A stretch of DNA of 64,000 nucleotides, taken from assembly GCA_024998565.1 (NCBI GenBank), contig JACOEM010000010.1, forward strand, positions 62,001-126,000, written 5' to 3'. Below, in pieces: positions 16,888 through 26,557 of the stretch. Each line of letters starts with the position of its first letter. The stretch's first letter is position 1. Origin of the DNA: Nitrospira sp. GTDB taxonomy: Bacteria > Nitrospirota > Nitrospiria > Nitrospirales > Nitrospiraceae. Under the pieces are notes generated by a model, which worked only from the letters and a program-made list of their open reading frames with translations, had not been told where the DNA came from and made no database searches. Both the position numbers and the translations under genes were made by a program.

Positions 16888-19800
16888 TCTCGCATTTTTT
16901 TATCGACCGCCCAATTTTCGCTTCGGTGCTCTCCATCATGATCATGGTGGTTGGCCTGGTGTCTCTCCAGGCGCTACCGATCGCCCAATTCCCTGAAATT
17001 ACACCTCCCGTCGTTCAAATCGAAGCCGACTACCCGGGTGCCAATGCGGAGATCGTGGCCGACTCTGTGGCGCGCCCCATCGAGGTCCAACTGCCCGGGA
17101 TCGACAATCTGCTGTACTACGACTCCACCAGTACCAACGACGGCCACATGACGATCAAGTTGACCTTTGAGATCGGCACCGATGTGGATATTGCCCAGGT
17201 GCAGACGCAGAATCGGGTCAAACTTGCCGAGCCGCAGTTGCCGCCGGAGGTTGTGCGTCAAGGTATCACCATCAATAAAGTCTCTCCCGATCTGTTGGCG
17301 GTGGTGGCGCTCAGTTCCGTGGATCCGACGCATGACACGGTGTACTTATCGAACTATGCGATTCTCCGTGTACTCGACAATGTGAAGCGGTTGCGCGGAG
17401 TCGGAAATGCGCTGGTGTTCGGCTCTCAGAACTATTCGATGCGGCTGGTCCTGGATCCGATCAGGATGGCCCAACTCAGCTTGACCCCGACGGACATCGT
17501 TAATGTTGTTCGCGAGCAGAACCGGGATTTCCCGGCCGGGACGATCGGGCGTGAACCGGCCCTGAAGGGCACTGAGCTCACGATTCCCGTCATCACGCAG
17601 GGTCGGTTGACGGAGGTGAAGGAGTTCGAGGAGCTGATCGTCCGTGCCATGCCGAATGGATCGATGATCCGTGTGAAGGACGTCGCCCGCGTCGAGCTGG
17701 GCGCACAATCGTATACGCTGGAAGGGCGTTGGAACGGCAAGCCGAACGTGTTTTTGCTCACCTTCCTGTCGCCCGGCGCTAATGCGCTCGAAACGGTGAA
17801 GCGGGTTCGGGCTGAACTGGCCGAGGTCTCCAAGAGTTTTCCCACGGGCGTGTCCTACGATATTCCGTACGACACCACACGCTTCATCGATGTCTCCATC
17901 AAAGAAGTGGTGAAGACTTTGATGGAGGCCATGGTGCTGGTCATTCTGGTGGTGTACCTCTTCCTCCAGAGTTGGCGTGCAACCCTGATCCCCGGTGTGG
18001 CGGTGCCGGTTTCTCTCATCGGGACGTTCGCCGGTATGCAGGCGCTGGGTTTCTCGATCAATACCCTGACTTTGTTCGGTATGGTGTTGGTGATCGGTAT
18101 TGTGGTGGACGACGCGATCGTCGTGGTGGAGAATTGCGAACGGCATATGTCCCAAGGAGGGCTTTCCCCCAAAGCTGCCGCCAAGCGGGCGATGGAGGAG
18201 GTGACGGGGCCGGTTATTGCGATTGTGTTGGTGCTGTGTGCGGTATTCGTGCCGGTCGGATTCCTGGGCGGCATCACCGGCGAATTGTACAAGCAGTTTG
18301 CGATTACGATTTCGATTGCCGTCATTATTTCCGGCTTTGTCGCACTGACGCTCAGTCCCGCGCTCTGCGCCCTCGTCCTGAAACCCGGCGAGGAGCGGCA
18401 CAGTGGATTTTTCGGTTTCTTCAACCGAGCCTTTTCGTGGATGCAGGGACGGTACATCTCGACAGTCGGTGTGGCGTTGACCAGGCGCGTGCTGTCGATG
18501 GCGGTCTTCGGGGGCCTGCTCGTCGGTGTGTTCATGTTATTCAAGGTCATCCCGGGCAGTTTCTTGCCGGAAGAAGACCAGGGCTATTTCATCACGATCG
18601 TGCAGTTGCCGGACGGCGCATCCAAGCAACGGACCGATGCGGTGCTGAGCAAGATCGAGAGTTACTTCCTGGCAAAGCCGGAGATCCATTCAACCGATAC
18701 CCTCTCCGGCCAGAATTTCGTGTTCAGTACGCGAGGGCCGAATGCCGCCACGATGTTCGTGCCCCTGAAGCATTGGGACGAGCGCAAGGCGCCGCATCAA
18801 CATGTGAAATCCGTGATCGGCGCGGCATTCGCTGAATTTGCGAAGATCCCCGAGGCGCTCGTTCTGGCCTTCAACGCGCCGTCGATTCGAGGGCTCGGCG
18901 CTACGGGCGGGTTTACCTTGCAACTCCAGGATCCGAGCAGCGGCGACTTTAATAGATTCTCCGCCGCAGCCCAGGAGTTTATCGGCAAGGCACGACAGAA
19001 TCCGGCAATCGGCGCCATCGGCACGAGTTTCCGGGTCAGTGCCCCGCGCATTGTTGCCAAGGTGAATCGCGAGCGGGCGAAAGCGTTGGGCGTGCCGATT
19101 TCAGAAATTTTCGATACGATGCAGGCCTACTTCGGCAACTTTTACATCAATGACTTTATCAAGTATGGGCGCGTCTATCGCGTCCAGACAGAGGCCGATG
19201 CTCAGTATCGCTCCACGCCGAAGGATGTGTCCAAGATTTATGTGCGGGCGACCGGTCCTCAAGGCACCACCATGATTCCATTGGACACCGTGGTGGACAC
19301 GGATTTCTCCAGCGGACCCGACCCGGTGACCCATTTCAACGGCTACAATACTGCGTTGGTGCTGGGATCGGCTGCTCCTGGGTACAGCTCCGGCCAGGTG
19401 TTGGACGCGCTCGAACAGGTCGCGGGAGAGGTGCTGATCCCGAAGGGGTATGGGATCGATTGGAGCGGCATCTCCTATCAGGAACGAATGGTCGGCAGCC
19501 AGTCGATGTATGCGTTCGCGTTTGGATTGTTAATGGTGTTTTTGGTGTTGGCTGCGCAGTATGAAAGCTGGGTGGTGCCGTTTGCGGTGATCCTAGCCGT
19601 GCCGCTCGGTCTATTTGGCGCTCTGAGTGCCGTGTGGCTGAAGGGGATGACCAATGATATCTATTTTCAGATCGGGCTGGTGACGCTGATCGGACTTTCG
19701 GCAAAAAACGCTATTTTGATTGTGGAGTTCGCCAACAAACAGTACGAAGACGGCCAGCCTTTGTTAAAGGCGACGATGGAAGCGGCAAAGCTCCGGTTTC

Positions 19801-20063
19801 GCCCGATCGTCATGACGTCGATGGCATTCATTCTCGGCGTGGTACCTCTGGTTATTGCCACCGGCGCCGGCGCTGCCAGCCGGAACTCCATCGGCACTGG
19901 GGTGTTCGGCGGGATGTTGGCGGCCACTTTTCTGGCTATCTTTTTCGTGCCATTATTCTTTGTGCTGATCCGTTCGTTGAGTCGCCGCTTGAAAAAGCAG
20001 ACTTCTCCGGCACAGGATGCACCGGACGATCCCGAAAAGGAGCGCGACTATCAACATGCGTAG
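16884..20063 (+). CDS. RND multidrug efflux pump (AcrB/MexB-like)
   Basis: 1,059-residue HAE-1 family pump, full length. It begins MISHFFIDRPIFASVLSIMIMVVG (first helix) and shows PIAQFPEITPPVVQIEADYPGA, the proton-relay Asp pair in VIGIVVDDAIVVVENCERH (about residue 410), the AGAASRNSIGTGVFGGM signature near residue 1,000 and a charged C-terminal tail. It exports hydrophobic compounds using the proton gradient; specificity cannot be read. It is the centre of an adaptor-pump-outer-membrane-factor operon, overlapping genes on both sides. Confidence 0.96.
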   Translation: MISHFFIDRPIFASVLSIMIMVVGLVSLQALPIAQFPEITPPVVQIEADYPGANAEIVADSVARPIEVQLPGIDNLLYYDSTSTNDGHMTIKLTFEIGTDVDIAQVQTQNRVKLAEPQLPPEVVRQGITINKVSPDLLAVVALSSVDPTHDTVYLSNYAILRVLDNVKRLRGVGNALVFGSQNYSMRLVLDPIRMAQLSLTPTDIVNVVREQNRDFPAGTIGREPALKGTELTIPVITQGRLTEVKEFEELIVRAMPNGSMIRVKDVARVELGAQSYTLEGRWNGKPNVFLLTFLSPGANALETVKRVRAELAEVSKSFPTGVSYDIPYDTTRFIDVSIKEVVKTLMEAMVLVILVVYLFLQSWRATLIPGVAVPVSLIGTFAGMQALGFSINTLTLFGMVLVIGIVVDDAIVVVENCERHMSQGGLSPKAAAKRAMEEVTGPVIAIVLVLCAVFVPVGFLGGITGELYKQFAITISIAVIISGFVALTLSPALCALVLKPGEERHSGFFGFFNRAFSWMQGRYISTVGVALTRRVLSMAVFGGLLVGVFMLFKVIPGSFLPEEDQGYFITIVQLPDGASKQRTDAVLSKIESYFLAKPEIHSTDTLSGQNFVFSTRGPNAATMFVPLKHWDERKAPHQHVKSVIGAAFAEFAKIPEALVLAFNAPSIRGLGATGGFTLQLQDPSSGDFNRFSAAAQEFIGKARQNPAIGAIGTSFRVSAPRIVAKVNRERAKALGVPISEIFDTMQAYFGNFYINDFIKYGRVYRVQTEADAQYRSTPKDVSKIYVRATGPQGTTMIPLDTVVDTDFSSGPDPVTHFNGYNTALVLGSAAPGYSSGQVLDALEQVAGEVLIPKGYGIDWSGISYQERMVGSQSMYAFAFGLLMVFLVLAAQYESWVVPFAVILAVPLGLFGALSAVWLKGMTNDIYFQIGLVTLIGLSAKNAILIVEFANKQYEDGQPLLKATMEAAKLRFRPIVMTSMAFILGVVPLVIATGAGAASRNSIGTGVFGGMLAATFLAIFFVPLFFVLIRSLSRRLKKQTSPAQDAPDDPEKERDYQHA

Positions 20064-21492
20064 ACTGGCCCTGGTTCTTTCCTCGACTCTTCTGACGGCT
20101 TGTGCTGTTGGTCCAGACTTCACCAAACCTGACGCGACGACTCCGGATGCCTTCCGCATGGCGGAGGCAGGTGGGAATGTTGCATCAATCGCGAATACGC
20201 CCTGGTGGGAGCTGCTCAAGGATCAAGAGCTTCAACGGCTGATTCGTACGGCACTGGAAGAAAATAAAGACCTCCAGCGCGCAGCGGCGGCGGTGGAAGA
20301 GTTTCAGGCGCGCTTGTTTATCGCGAAGACCGATTTCGCCCCGCAGATGAATGTCACGTCGAATGCACCGCTGTTCGGTCGGAAGACCAATTTCTTGTTT
20401 CCCGGCTTCCCCAATCCCTTCAACTACTACTTGCAGGGAAATTTGTCCTGGGAGATCGACATCTGGGGACGTATTCGTCGATCCAACGAGGCCGCGCGTG
20501 GTGATCTGTTGTCTCGGGAGGAGAATCGGCGCGCCATTGTGTTGCAGTTGGTGAGTGGTGTTGCGGAGGCGTACTTCGAACTGTTGCAGTTCGATATGCA
20601 GTTCGACATTGCGCGGCGTACGCTCAAGTCTTGGGAGGAGTCCGTCAGGATCGCTCAGGCGCGATTGCGGCAGGGAATGATTTCCAAGCTCGATGCCGAT
20701 CAATTCGAGGCTGAACGGGCTAATGCTGCGGCCAAGGCGGCGGAGTTCGAACGTCAGAAGGTACAGAAGGAAAATCAACTCAGTGTGCTGCTGGGCCGGA
20801 ATCCAGGCCGGATTGCCCGTGGGCATTCCTTGACGGAGCAGGTGATGCCGCCGGACGTGCCTCCCGGCCTTCCTTCTGAATTGTTGCAGCGACGTCCTGA
20901 CATTCTGCAGGCGGAGCAGGATCTTGCCGCCGCCACCGCTCGCATCGGGGTGGCAAAAGCTGATCGCTTTCCGAAGCTCAGTATCACCGGCATCCTGGGT
21001 GTGGCGAGTCCGCATTTGTCTCGATTAGTGGCCAATGAAACCGCGTTCGGTGTCGCGGGGCCAGGCTTCGCCGGACCATTGTTGAATGCTCAGATTCTCG
21101 GTTTTCAACAGAAAGCTGCCGAAGCGCAAGCGCGACAAGCCGTGGCTCAATATGAGCAGTCGGTGTTGGTCGCGTTCAAGGAAGTGGAGGATTCGCTGGT
21201 CGCAGTGAGCACGGTTCGTGAGCAGCGCACGGCACAGTTGCAGCAGGTCGACGCGTTGCGTTCAGCGTTGAGTCTTGCCAATCTTCGTTACAAGGGTGGT
21301 CTGGCAAATTACCTGGATGTGCTGATCGCGCAGCGCAATCTGTTTGAGGCTGAGCTGGCGCTGATGGGAACCCATCGTCTCCATCTCGTCTCTATCGTTC
21401 AATTGTACAAGGCTCTTGGCGGTGGCTGGACCCCGGAAGGGCAGCCGCCGGTTCAGGCCCTGCCCGTGGTCTCTACACAGGAAAAGCGATAG
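20056..21492 (+). CDS. NodT-family outer-membrane efflux lipoprotein
   Basis: 478-residue outer-membrane factor completing the operon. The lipoprotein signal ends LLTACAVGPDF (Cys about residue 15). The family segments WWELLKDQELQRLI, NPFNYYLQGNLSWEIDIWGRIRR and LANLRYKGGLANYLDVLIAQRNLFEAE are present. The ATG at 20,056 overlaps the pump's last codons and stop. By eye it is about 80% identical to the protein at 3,346-4,791, with long identical blocks, so one arose by duplication or conversion of the other. Confidence 0.95.
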   Translation: MRRLALVLSSTLLTACAVGPDFTKPDATTPDAFRMAEAGGNVASIANTPWWELLKDQELQRLIRTALEENKDLQRAAAAVEEFQARLFIAKTDFAPQMNVTSNAPLFGRKTNFLFPGFPNPFNYYLQGNLSWEIDIWGRIRRSNEAARGDLLSREENRRAIVLQLVSGVAEAYFELLQFDMQFDIARRTLKSWEESVRIAQARLRQGMISKLDADQFEAERANAAAKAAEFERQKVQKENQLSVLLGRNPGRIARGHSLTEQVMPPDVPPGLPSELLQRRPDILQAEQDLAAATARIGVAKADRFPKLSITGILGVASPHLSRLVANETAFGVAGPGFAGPLLNAQILGFQQKAAEAQARQAVAQYEQSVLVAFKEVEDSLVAVSTVREQRTAQLQQVDALRSALSLANLRYKGGLANYLDVLIAQRNLFEAELALMGTHRLHLVSIVQLYKALGGGWTPEGQPPVQALPVVSTQEKR

Positions 21493-21606
21493 TGACGTTG
21501 CCTCTTGAGGCGTAGGTCCAGTCTGTGGCTATGCACTGATACTTGTTCGCTCGCCTGCTTTCTCGTCGATCTCCCATAAGCTAAGCCGCAGCCCCTTCAC
21601 TTCGAT

Positions 21607-22032
21607 TCATTCTGAACGGTCCCGAAGTTTCCGGGTCGTGCTTTCGTTGTCTGAAAGACCTTCACGTTCGATGATTGGCTGCGATGTCAGGGTAAGGATC
21701 ATGGCGAGACTTCCGCCTAAGGAGGCCATGAGCAGGATGGTCAGGCCGCTGTGAATCCATGCTGAGCTGGTTTGGAGTCCCAGTACGATGTTCGTAAGGT
21801 TGAAGGTCCAGAGGGTTGCCGCCACCCATGCCAAGTGTTCCGCTCGGTTGTCCGAGAGGCGAATGCCCGCCAAGGTGAAGCCGAGCACTCCTGACAGCAA
21901 ATTCCAGAGATAAGCGGTAGAAGAATTATTCTCAAGGGTTATCCCGGCCGCAGCCATGCATAGCCCCGCGGCAAATGTCAGTCCGTAGACGATCGCGGCA
22001 TCGCGCACCACAGTTTTGGCGGTGGAAGTCAC
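21607..22032 (-). CDS. Small four-helix membrane protein
   Basis: 141-residue predicted integral membrane protein with four hydrophobic segments (AAIVYGLTFAAGLCMAAAG, YLWNLLSGVLGFTLAGI, HLAWVAATLWTFNLTNIVLG, IHSGLTILLMASLGGSLAMIL) and a charged C-terminus. It starts at GTG 22,032, preceded by GGGGAGG. It is convergent with the efflux operon. No family is recognised. Confidence 0.7.
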   Translation of the reverse strand: MTSTAKTVVRDAAIVYGLTFAAGLCMAAAGITLENNSSTAYLWNLLSGVLGFTLAGIRLSDNRAEHLAWVAATLWTFNLTNIVLGLQTSSAWIHSGLTILLMASLGGSLAMILTLTSQPIIEREGLSDNESTTRKLRDRSE

Positions 22033-22307
22033 TGCAACCTCCCCTGTTGATGATCCTCCCCTGGCCGGCTGCCTTCCAACTGCTTCGTGATCAAAAAAGA
22101 AGGGTTTGAGAGATGCCGGTTGAACGAGTGCTCGGTACTAAGGCACATTTGATGGTCTCGGCCGGACGACGTTTCACTTGTGCCTCCTTTTGAATCTCAG
22201 CGGAGCGTGCGATTGGAAAGGAACGCAAGGGAGAAAAGGACCGACAGTAGCCGGTCTCCTGTCCTCCGTGGACATGTGGGCGAATGACAAGGCGCTCCGA
22301 CTGGTTG

Positions 22308-22484
22308 TCACAGCCGTTTCTTCTGAGTCGAACTGAGAGGCGGGGGGGTAGGAAGTGATTTTCGGTTACGCAGCCAACGGCTCAAACGCCGAGACATCGC
22401 ATACACCAGGTTATCAATTGCGAGTACGATCGCGCCGATTAGGAACAGCCCCAAAATGAGAGCGAGCTCTACATCAATGGACAT
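22308..22484 (-). CDS. 58-residue single-pass membrane protein
   Basis: Short frame starting MSIDVELALILGLFLIGAIV: one N-terminal hydrophobic helix, then a basic segment SRRLSRWLRNRKS and a Pro-rich tail. An N-out/C-in anchor is likely from the positive-inside rule. No recognised family. No strong Shine-Dalgarno is seen upstream of the ATG, but the helix plus basic stop-transfer pattern argues for a real gene. Confidence 0.5.
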   Translation of the reverse strand: MSIDVELALILGLFLIGAIVLAIDNLVYAMSRRLSRWLRNRKSLPTPPPLSSTQKKRL

Positions 22485-22620
22485 AGTTTATCCCACCGGT
22501 CTAGGTATGTGTGAGTTGTGAAGGGGAGCGCTCGTGATCCGCATACATTCCCTGCAAGACAGTTGTGACCAGGATGCCTCCGGACGGGATTTCCCTGGCA
22601 TCCTGGTCGTTGCATTGGGG

Positions 22621-22866
22621 CTAAGCAGCCAGGTCTGCTCTGCCTTCTGATTCAAAGTGGACATGCTTATCGTGTGGAGTCGTGACGGCGAGTGGGGATG
22701 GGTGCAGTGCGGCGCCTTGAGTCAGTCGGTTGTGCTCCAATACCTTCTCGGCCACATTTCCGCAGTTCATGCATCGATTGGCTTGAAGCCACATGGGGCC
22801 CGATGAGTCCTCCATATCCAACAGGAAATCTTCGACCATGCATCCGTTACAGCGAGAACACGTCAT
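22621..22866 (-). CDS. Small zinc-ribbon protein
   Basis: 81-residue protein with two Cys pairs, MTCSRCNGCM near the start and ANRCMNCGNVAEKV near residue 35, forming a probable structural zinc ribbon; the tail contains HDKHVHFES. The ATG at 22,866 has GGAGGA eight bases upstream, so the longer frame from 22,881 is not used. No enzymatic domain. Small zinc-ribbon proteins of this kind are common and uncharacterised. Confidence 0.7.
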   Translation of the reverse strand: MTCSRCNGCMVEDFLLDMEDSSGPMWLQANRCMNCGNVAEKVLEHNRLTQGAALHPSPLAVTTPHDKHVHFESEGRADLAA

Positions 22867-23102
22867 AGTGGCTTCCTCCATTGTTCAGTGCCTATGTGTA
22901 AGCGTAGAACCGGAAGAGCTTCTCCGACAGACCTGAATGAAGTACCTCCTTGGTGGGACCCCGGGATTGGATGTTGTTGACTGGTGGCGATATATAGATG
23001 GGTGCCTCGAATCTTCGCTTGCCGGGAAGCACGGAGATCCCAGTCATTCGCCCCCATAGTCACCTTTCTAGAGAGACCTATTCCTGCGGCCTGTAGGTGT
23101 GG

Positions 23103-23465
23103 CTATTCCGCTGCTGTAATGGTGAGTTCTTGATGTGAGTCTTGAAACTCCAGCTCTAGGGGGAGGTGTTCTTCGAGGAAGCCGTTCAATCGAGCCCGTT
23201 CATCGGCATCCATCATGAGGAGTTCCACTCCGAATCGGTTTCCTTGTGCCCAGGTGACTTTCGCCAAACCTACCGAGACCGGTCGGTGATCCTCAGGAAC
23301 CTGCAGTTTGAGGGCTAGGTAGTCCCCGTCGATGAGGCTGTGCGAGGTTAGGTGCGGCGTACCGACGAGACCGGAATCGATGATGCGCCCTTTTTCTGCG
23401 CAGCCCATGGCCGCAGCAGAAAGGATGCAGTGAACGACGAATCTTCGATGCGATGAACCTGTCAT
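23103..23465 (-). CDS. PilZ-like domain protein
   Basis: 120-residue protein. SSHRRFVVHC near the start and GRIIDSGLVGTPHLTSHSLIDGDYLALKLQVP resemble the PilZ RxxxR and (D/N)xSxxG c-di-GMP-binding signatures, but the arginine motif is shortened (HRRF..HC), so nucleotide binding is uncertain. The rest, VTWAQGNRFGVELLMMDADERARLNGFL, matches the PilZ barrel ending. GGGAGG precedes the ATG at 23,465. It probably acts as a diguanylate-responsive adaptor or a degenerate relative. Confidence 0.7.
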   Translation of the reverse strand: MTGSSHRRFVVHCILSAAAMGCAEKGRIIDSGLVGTPHLTSHSLIDGDYLALKLQVPEDHRPVSVGLAKVTWAQGNRFGVELLMMDADERARLNGFLEEHLPLELEFQDSHQELTITAAE

Positions 23466-23802
23466 GCGAACCTCCCGTGTATGGCGCACGAGTGCGACGA
23501 AACTCCGGTGATGAACCTATCTCGGCTATAACGGATCAGATAGTCAGCAAAGAGGTTACTTCTAACGAGGGGCCCGTCAGAGGCCGGGGAGCCTTAAGGC
23601 ACTTCGGGGAACGTTCTAGGGTTGAGCAAAATAGGGCGTTGAAGGATGCGAATCAACGGGCAGCAGGTGTGTCTGTGGAGATGAGCGTCGACGTACTTGA
23701 TGGGGATTGTTCTTCACTCAGGTAACGGTCTAAGGCTGTGCCGTCCTGTTTTCAAGGTATCGTGTTTCGGGAGGTTAGTAGCGTTGTTGAATACAACAGG
23801 GG
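23466..23802. other. Gene-free stretch
   Basis: 337 bases between the PilZ-like gene and the end of the DUF2235 gene. One plus-strand open frame (23,453-23,725) has no ribosome site and poor composition. I see no repeat or strong hairpin beyond a 5-bp stem (tgttg/caaca) near 23,790. Confidence 0.5.
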
Positions 23803-24999
23803 TCATTCAAAATGTAAGACACTTTTTAGTCCTTCGTTTTTCGGTCGATAATGGGGCGTGTGGATGAGGCGTGTATGGACGGAGCTGTCCAGCACTTCGG
23901 TATTCGTTCCTGTCTGCATGACTGGTCGATAGAATCGTGAATGAAACCACTTCCGGATCTTCCCAAAACACTCGCTAAACGAATCGTGAATCGGACTTAG
24001 TGCATTTGGCTTCAAGGGAACCGAACGGGTTTCGATCGCCAACCCCTTTTCCATAGAGTGCCGCTGCAGCCAGGCCAAGGCGACGTCTGCCAACTCCCGT
24101 TCCGGGTAGGTCCCGCCGAGGTCACCATGCGCCCCTGCGAACCAGCGTTGCTCAATAGTCTGTCCAGGACAGGCCGGCGAGGTCCACAGAGTCGCGTTGT
24201 GATCTGCGCGGTGTTCGTCGATCGCGAGTGCATGGTAGGCCTGTCTTACGATCGAACTCAGTTCGGTATCGTGAAAATTATACCGGTGGTCGTTGAGCCA
24301 CTTAAGTGCGTTGGTCGGGATTCCAAGTGGGCCGACGGTTTCCCACAACCCGAGCAAGGTGATCGGGACTTCCAGTGAGCCTCTCCATCTCGCGGAGGTA
24401 GGTATTCCCGCAAGGATATCGCCGTGTCCCTTACGATAGAGGCGATAGGCATCGTCGAGGGCCTGATTGGAGGGATCCAGAATCATCGCGTGCAGGCATT
24501 GTCGAAGCCCAGTGGCTGTTGTAGCCGAAGGTGACGGATGGGAGGCGGCCTCACGCACGCGCTTGACGAGATCGGTATGTAGCAGTGAGGCGGGAATGAG
24601 GCCGGAACTGGTAAGCAGGCCGACGAGAGATCGAGCGGTATACGCACCTCGACTGAAGCCATAGATGAACAGCTCATCTCCGGGTTCGTAGGTGGCTGCG
24701 AGGTACGCGTACGCGTGGAGGATGGTCTGATCTATTCCATACCCAAATGAGCCGGACCGGAACCGATAAAACCAGGGGGTGTCGGCACCGGAGTCATACC
24801 ATTTCTGTTGGGCACGTCCGTCCTGTGTCCACGGGAGGATTGAATGGTAGAGCCGCAGTACATTCGTGGCGGGCGATGAATGACTGTGGGAGTGATGTGT
24901 GGCTTGTGTGTCGGGAATAGCCGATGAGGGCAACTGCTTGCCAGGGTCTGGAGGTAAGTCCCACATGCCATCGAAGCACAGAATCAAACGTTTGGACAC
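23803..24999 (-). CDS. DUF2235 alpha/beta-hydrolase-like protein
   Basis: 398-residue protein of the DUF2235 family (predicted alpha/beta hydrolases, some of which are type VI phospholipase effectors). Key segments are KRLILCFDGMWDLPPD at the start, TNVLRLYHSILP, YDSGADTPWF, GYGIDQTILHAYAYLAATYEPGDELFIYGFSRGAYTARSLVGLL with the nucleophile elbow G-F-S-R-G, and WFAGAHGDLGGTYPERELADVALAWL carrying the His/Asp region. A GTG at 24,999 follows AAGGAG; an upstream in-frame GTG at 25,023 is possible. No VgrG or other secretion genes are near, so a housekeeping lipid or stress role is as likely. Confidence 0.85.
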   Translation of the reverse strand: MSKRLILCFDGMWDLPPDPGKQLPSSAIPDTQATHHSHSHSSPATNVLRLYHSILPWTQDGRAQQKWYDSGADTPWFYRFRSGSFGYGIDQTILHAYAYLAATYEPGDELFIYGFSRGAYTARSLVGLLTSSGLIPASLLHTDLVKRVREAASHPSPSATTATGLRQCLHAMILDPSNQALDDAYRLYRKGHGDILAGIPTSARWRGSLEVPITLLGLWETVGPLGIPTNALKWLNDHRYNFHDTELSSIVRQAYHALAIDEHRADHNATLWTSPACPGQTIEQRWFAGAHGDLGGTYPERELADVALAWLQRHSMEKGLAIETRSVPLKPNALSPIHDSFSECFGKIRKWFHSRFYRPVMQTGTNTEVLDSSVHTRLIHTPHYRPKNEGLKSVLHFE

Positions 25000-25391
25000 G
25001 CGGCTTCGTTCTCCTTGGCGCACGAGGAACGGTTGGAGCTGTTCGTAGGACCCGCTTGCCTCGATAGGAAGAGTCGCAGGCCCAACCGGCGCCGTAGCCT
25101 CATTGCTCGCCCCTGGGAGAGCAAACTTAATGCCATTATTGTTTGGCGTCAGGGTGAGTTGGAATTATGCCGGTGCCTGTGATCACTAGCCCTGTGAACC
25201 ACTCAATCACTGCCTTTTCAGACTGAATCATGAGGAAAGAGAGGACATAAAGGTTTCTCTCATAATAGGCCTGTATCGAATGGGATACGGATTCGTATCC
25301 GAAAGCATACGTGCAGATGCGCCATGTGGGCGTAGGGCGCGAGTCGAGGTGGCGTTGAGGCTATGGCTCGAAGCAGGTCTGGTAGGAGCGT
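25000..25391. other. Gene-free stretch with small palindrome
   Basis: About 390 bases upstream of the DUF2235 gene. It contains the inverted repeat ggatacg (25,283-25,289) and cgtatcc (25,294-25,300) in an AT-richer patch, possibly an operator. Nothing else is recognised. Confidence 0.4.
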
Positions 25392-25967
25392 TTACCGGTG
25401 ATGAGACGTGATGACAAACTCACGATCTTGTTCAATCTGAGTGGCTAATTGGTGCAGGGCTTGAGCGGTGGCCTCGGCGATCGGTTCTTGATCCGATGCG
25501 GTAATCCATCTCACCGAGGAGCCAAGGGCTTCACCTTCGGCCGCGTATGTCTTGAGGGGGGCTTGTCCTGAAAAGGCAAGGTCGGATTCCAAATGGACCC
25601 GGTAGAGGTAGCGGTCAGGCGCGCGAAGCATGAGCCAGGCTTTCACAACCAGGCGCATGTCACCGGCTTCTGTTCCGATAGACGTGAAGGTCTGGCGCTG
25701 AGTGAAATACTCGACAATTGTTTGTTGTAAGTCTTTCGACGGCCATTCGAGGAGGGGAATGCCTGGCATGTGATCCGCTCCTTCTATGGCGAGGAACGGT
25801 ACCTCAAGCTGGACAGTCGCGGGGATCGAGGCTGCAGCCCGGTCGCTCGACGGTGGCGTGACGTGAATATGATGTACACACCCGGCTGCGACCAAATAGG
25901 TGCCAAGCAACATGATTGTGAGTCGGTACTTGAGATTCCGCATAGGTCGACGCATCCCGAACTCCAT
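25392..25967 (-). CDS. Hypothetical lipoprotein
   Basis: 191-residue predicted lipoprotein: basic N-terminus, hydrophobic segment LTIMLLGTYLVAAGC with lipobox Cys, then a soluble domain (LLEWPSKDLQQTIVEYFTQRQTFTSI, WLMLRAPDRYLYRVHLESDLAF). That pattern resembles outer-membrane-assembly lipoproteins that bind ligands at the periplasmic face, but no family is assigned. The ATG at 25,967 begins two bases after the stop of the upstream gene, so the pair is translationally coupled. Confidence 0.72.
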   Translation of the reverse strand: MEFGMRRPMRNLKYRLTIMLLGTYLVAAGCVHHIHVTPPSSDRAAASIPATVQLEVPFLAIEGADHMPGIPLLEWPSKDLQQTIVEYFTQRQTFTSIGTEAGDMRLVVKAWLMLRAPDRYLYRVHLESDLAFSGQAPLKTYAAEGEALGSSVRWITASDQEPIAEATAQALHQLATQIEQDREFVITSHHR

Positions 25968-25969
25968 CG

Positions 25970-26455
25970 TTAACGGGAGGAAGGGGGAGGGTTGAGAATG
26001 TCTAAGTCACGAATGGCTCGGGCCGCCTGCTCCCGATAGGTCCGCTCTGTCTCGCCGGTGTAGGTATCAATGACACGCTGGTAGGTTGCCCGGGATTGCG
26101 CATACTGTTTCTTGATCGAAAGATATTGTCCCAAAGCCAGCCAGTTTTGGGCGGCCGTTTCGTTGGCGGTGCGGAGGTCGGTCCATTCACGATCGATCTG
26201 GTTGGTTCCCGGTCGATTGACGCGTCGAGAGATGATATCGCCTAACTGGGATGAAAGGTGTTCGATCGCTTCATTCTCCCTGACCGCCGCCGCGACGCGA
26301 TCATGTGTCAAGTGATCGTAGAACGCCTCGACATGATCCTTGACGGTGTCGGCCCGTTTCTCGTGGATGTCGTGGGAGCAGTGCGCGAGGGTGAGGCAGG
26401 CCGTCAGCAATACCAGGCCGTGCCACATCGAAGTTGCGCGTGTGCGAATTGCCAT
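25970..26455 (-). CDS. Hypothetical lipoprotein with helical repeat
   Basis: 161-residue predicted lipoprotein. The signal MAIRTRATSMWHGLVLLTACLTLAHC ends in a lipobox-like LAHC. The mature part is helical with a TPR-like unit (NWLALGQYLSIKKQYAQSRATYQRVIDTYTG). GGAGG precedes the ATG at 26,455. It forms a two-gene operon with the lipoprotein at 25,392. Function unknown. Confidence 0.72.
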   Translation of the reverse strand: MAIRTRATSMWHGLVLLTACLTLAHCSHDIHEKRADTVKDHVEAFYDHLTHDRVAAAVRENEAIEHLSSQLGDIISRRVNRPGTNQIDREWTDLRTANETAAQNWLALGQYLSIKKQYAQSRATYQRVIDTYTGETERTYREQAARAIRDLDILNPPPSSR

Positions 26456-26557
26456 CGTCGCCTCCTCTCTCATCCGAATCGTTGTGTGCCGATGGTGGGT
26501 GTCCGGTATCGCGATCCTACCGTAGCTGGGCGTGGAAAGGCGAGCCTCGGGACGGCG

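Noticed and set aside
23803-24999. Type VI secretion effector
   Set aside because: The DUF2235 fold occurs in some effectors, but no VgrG, PAAR, adaptor or immunity gene is adjacent, so only the family name is reported.
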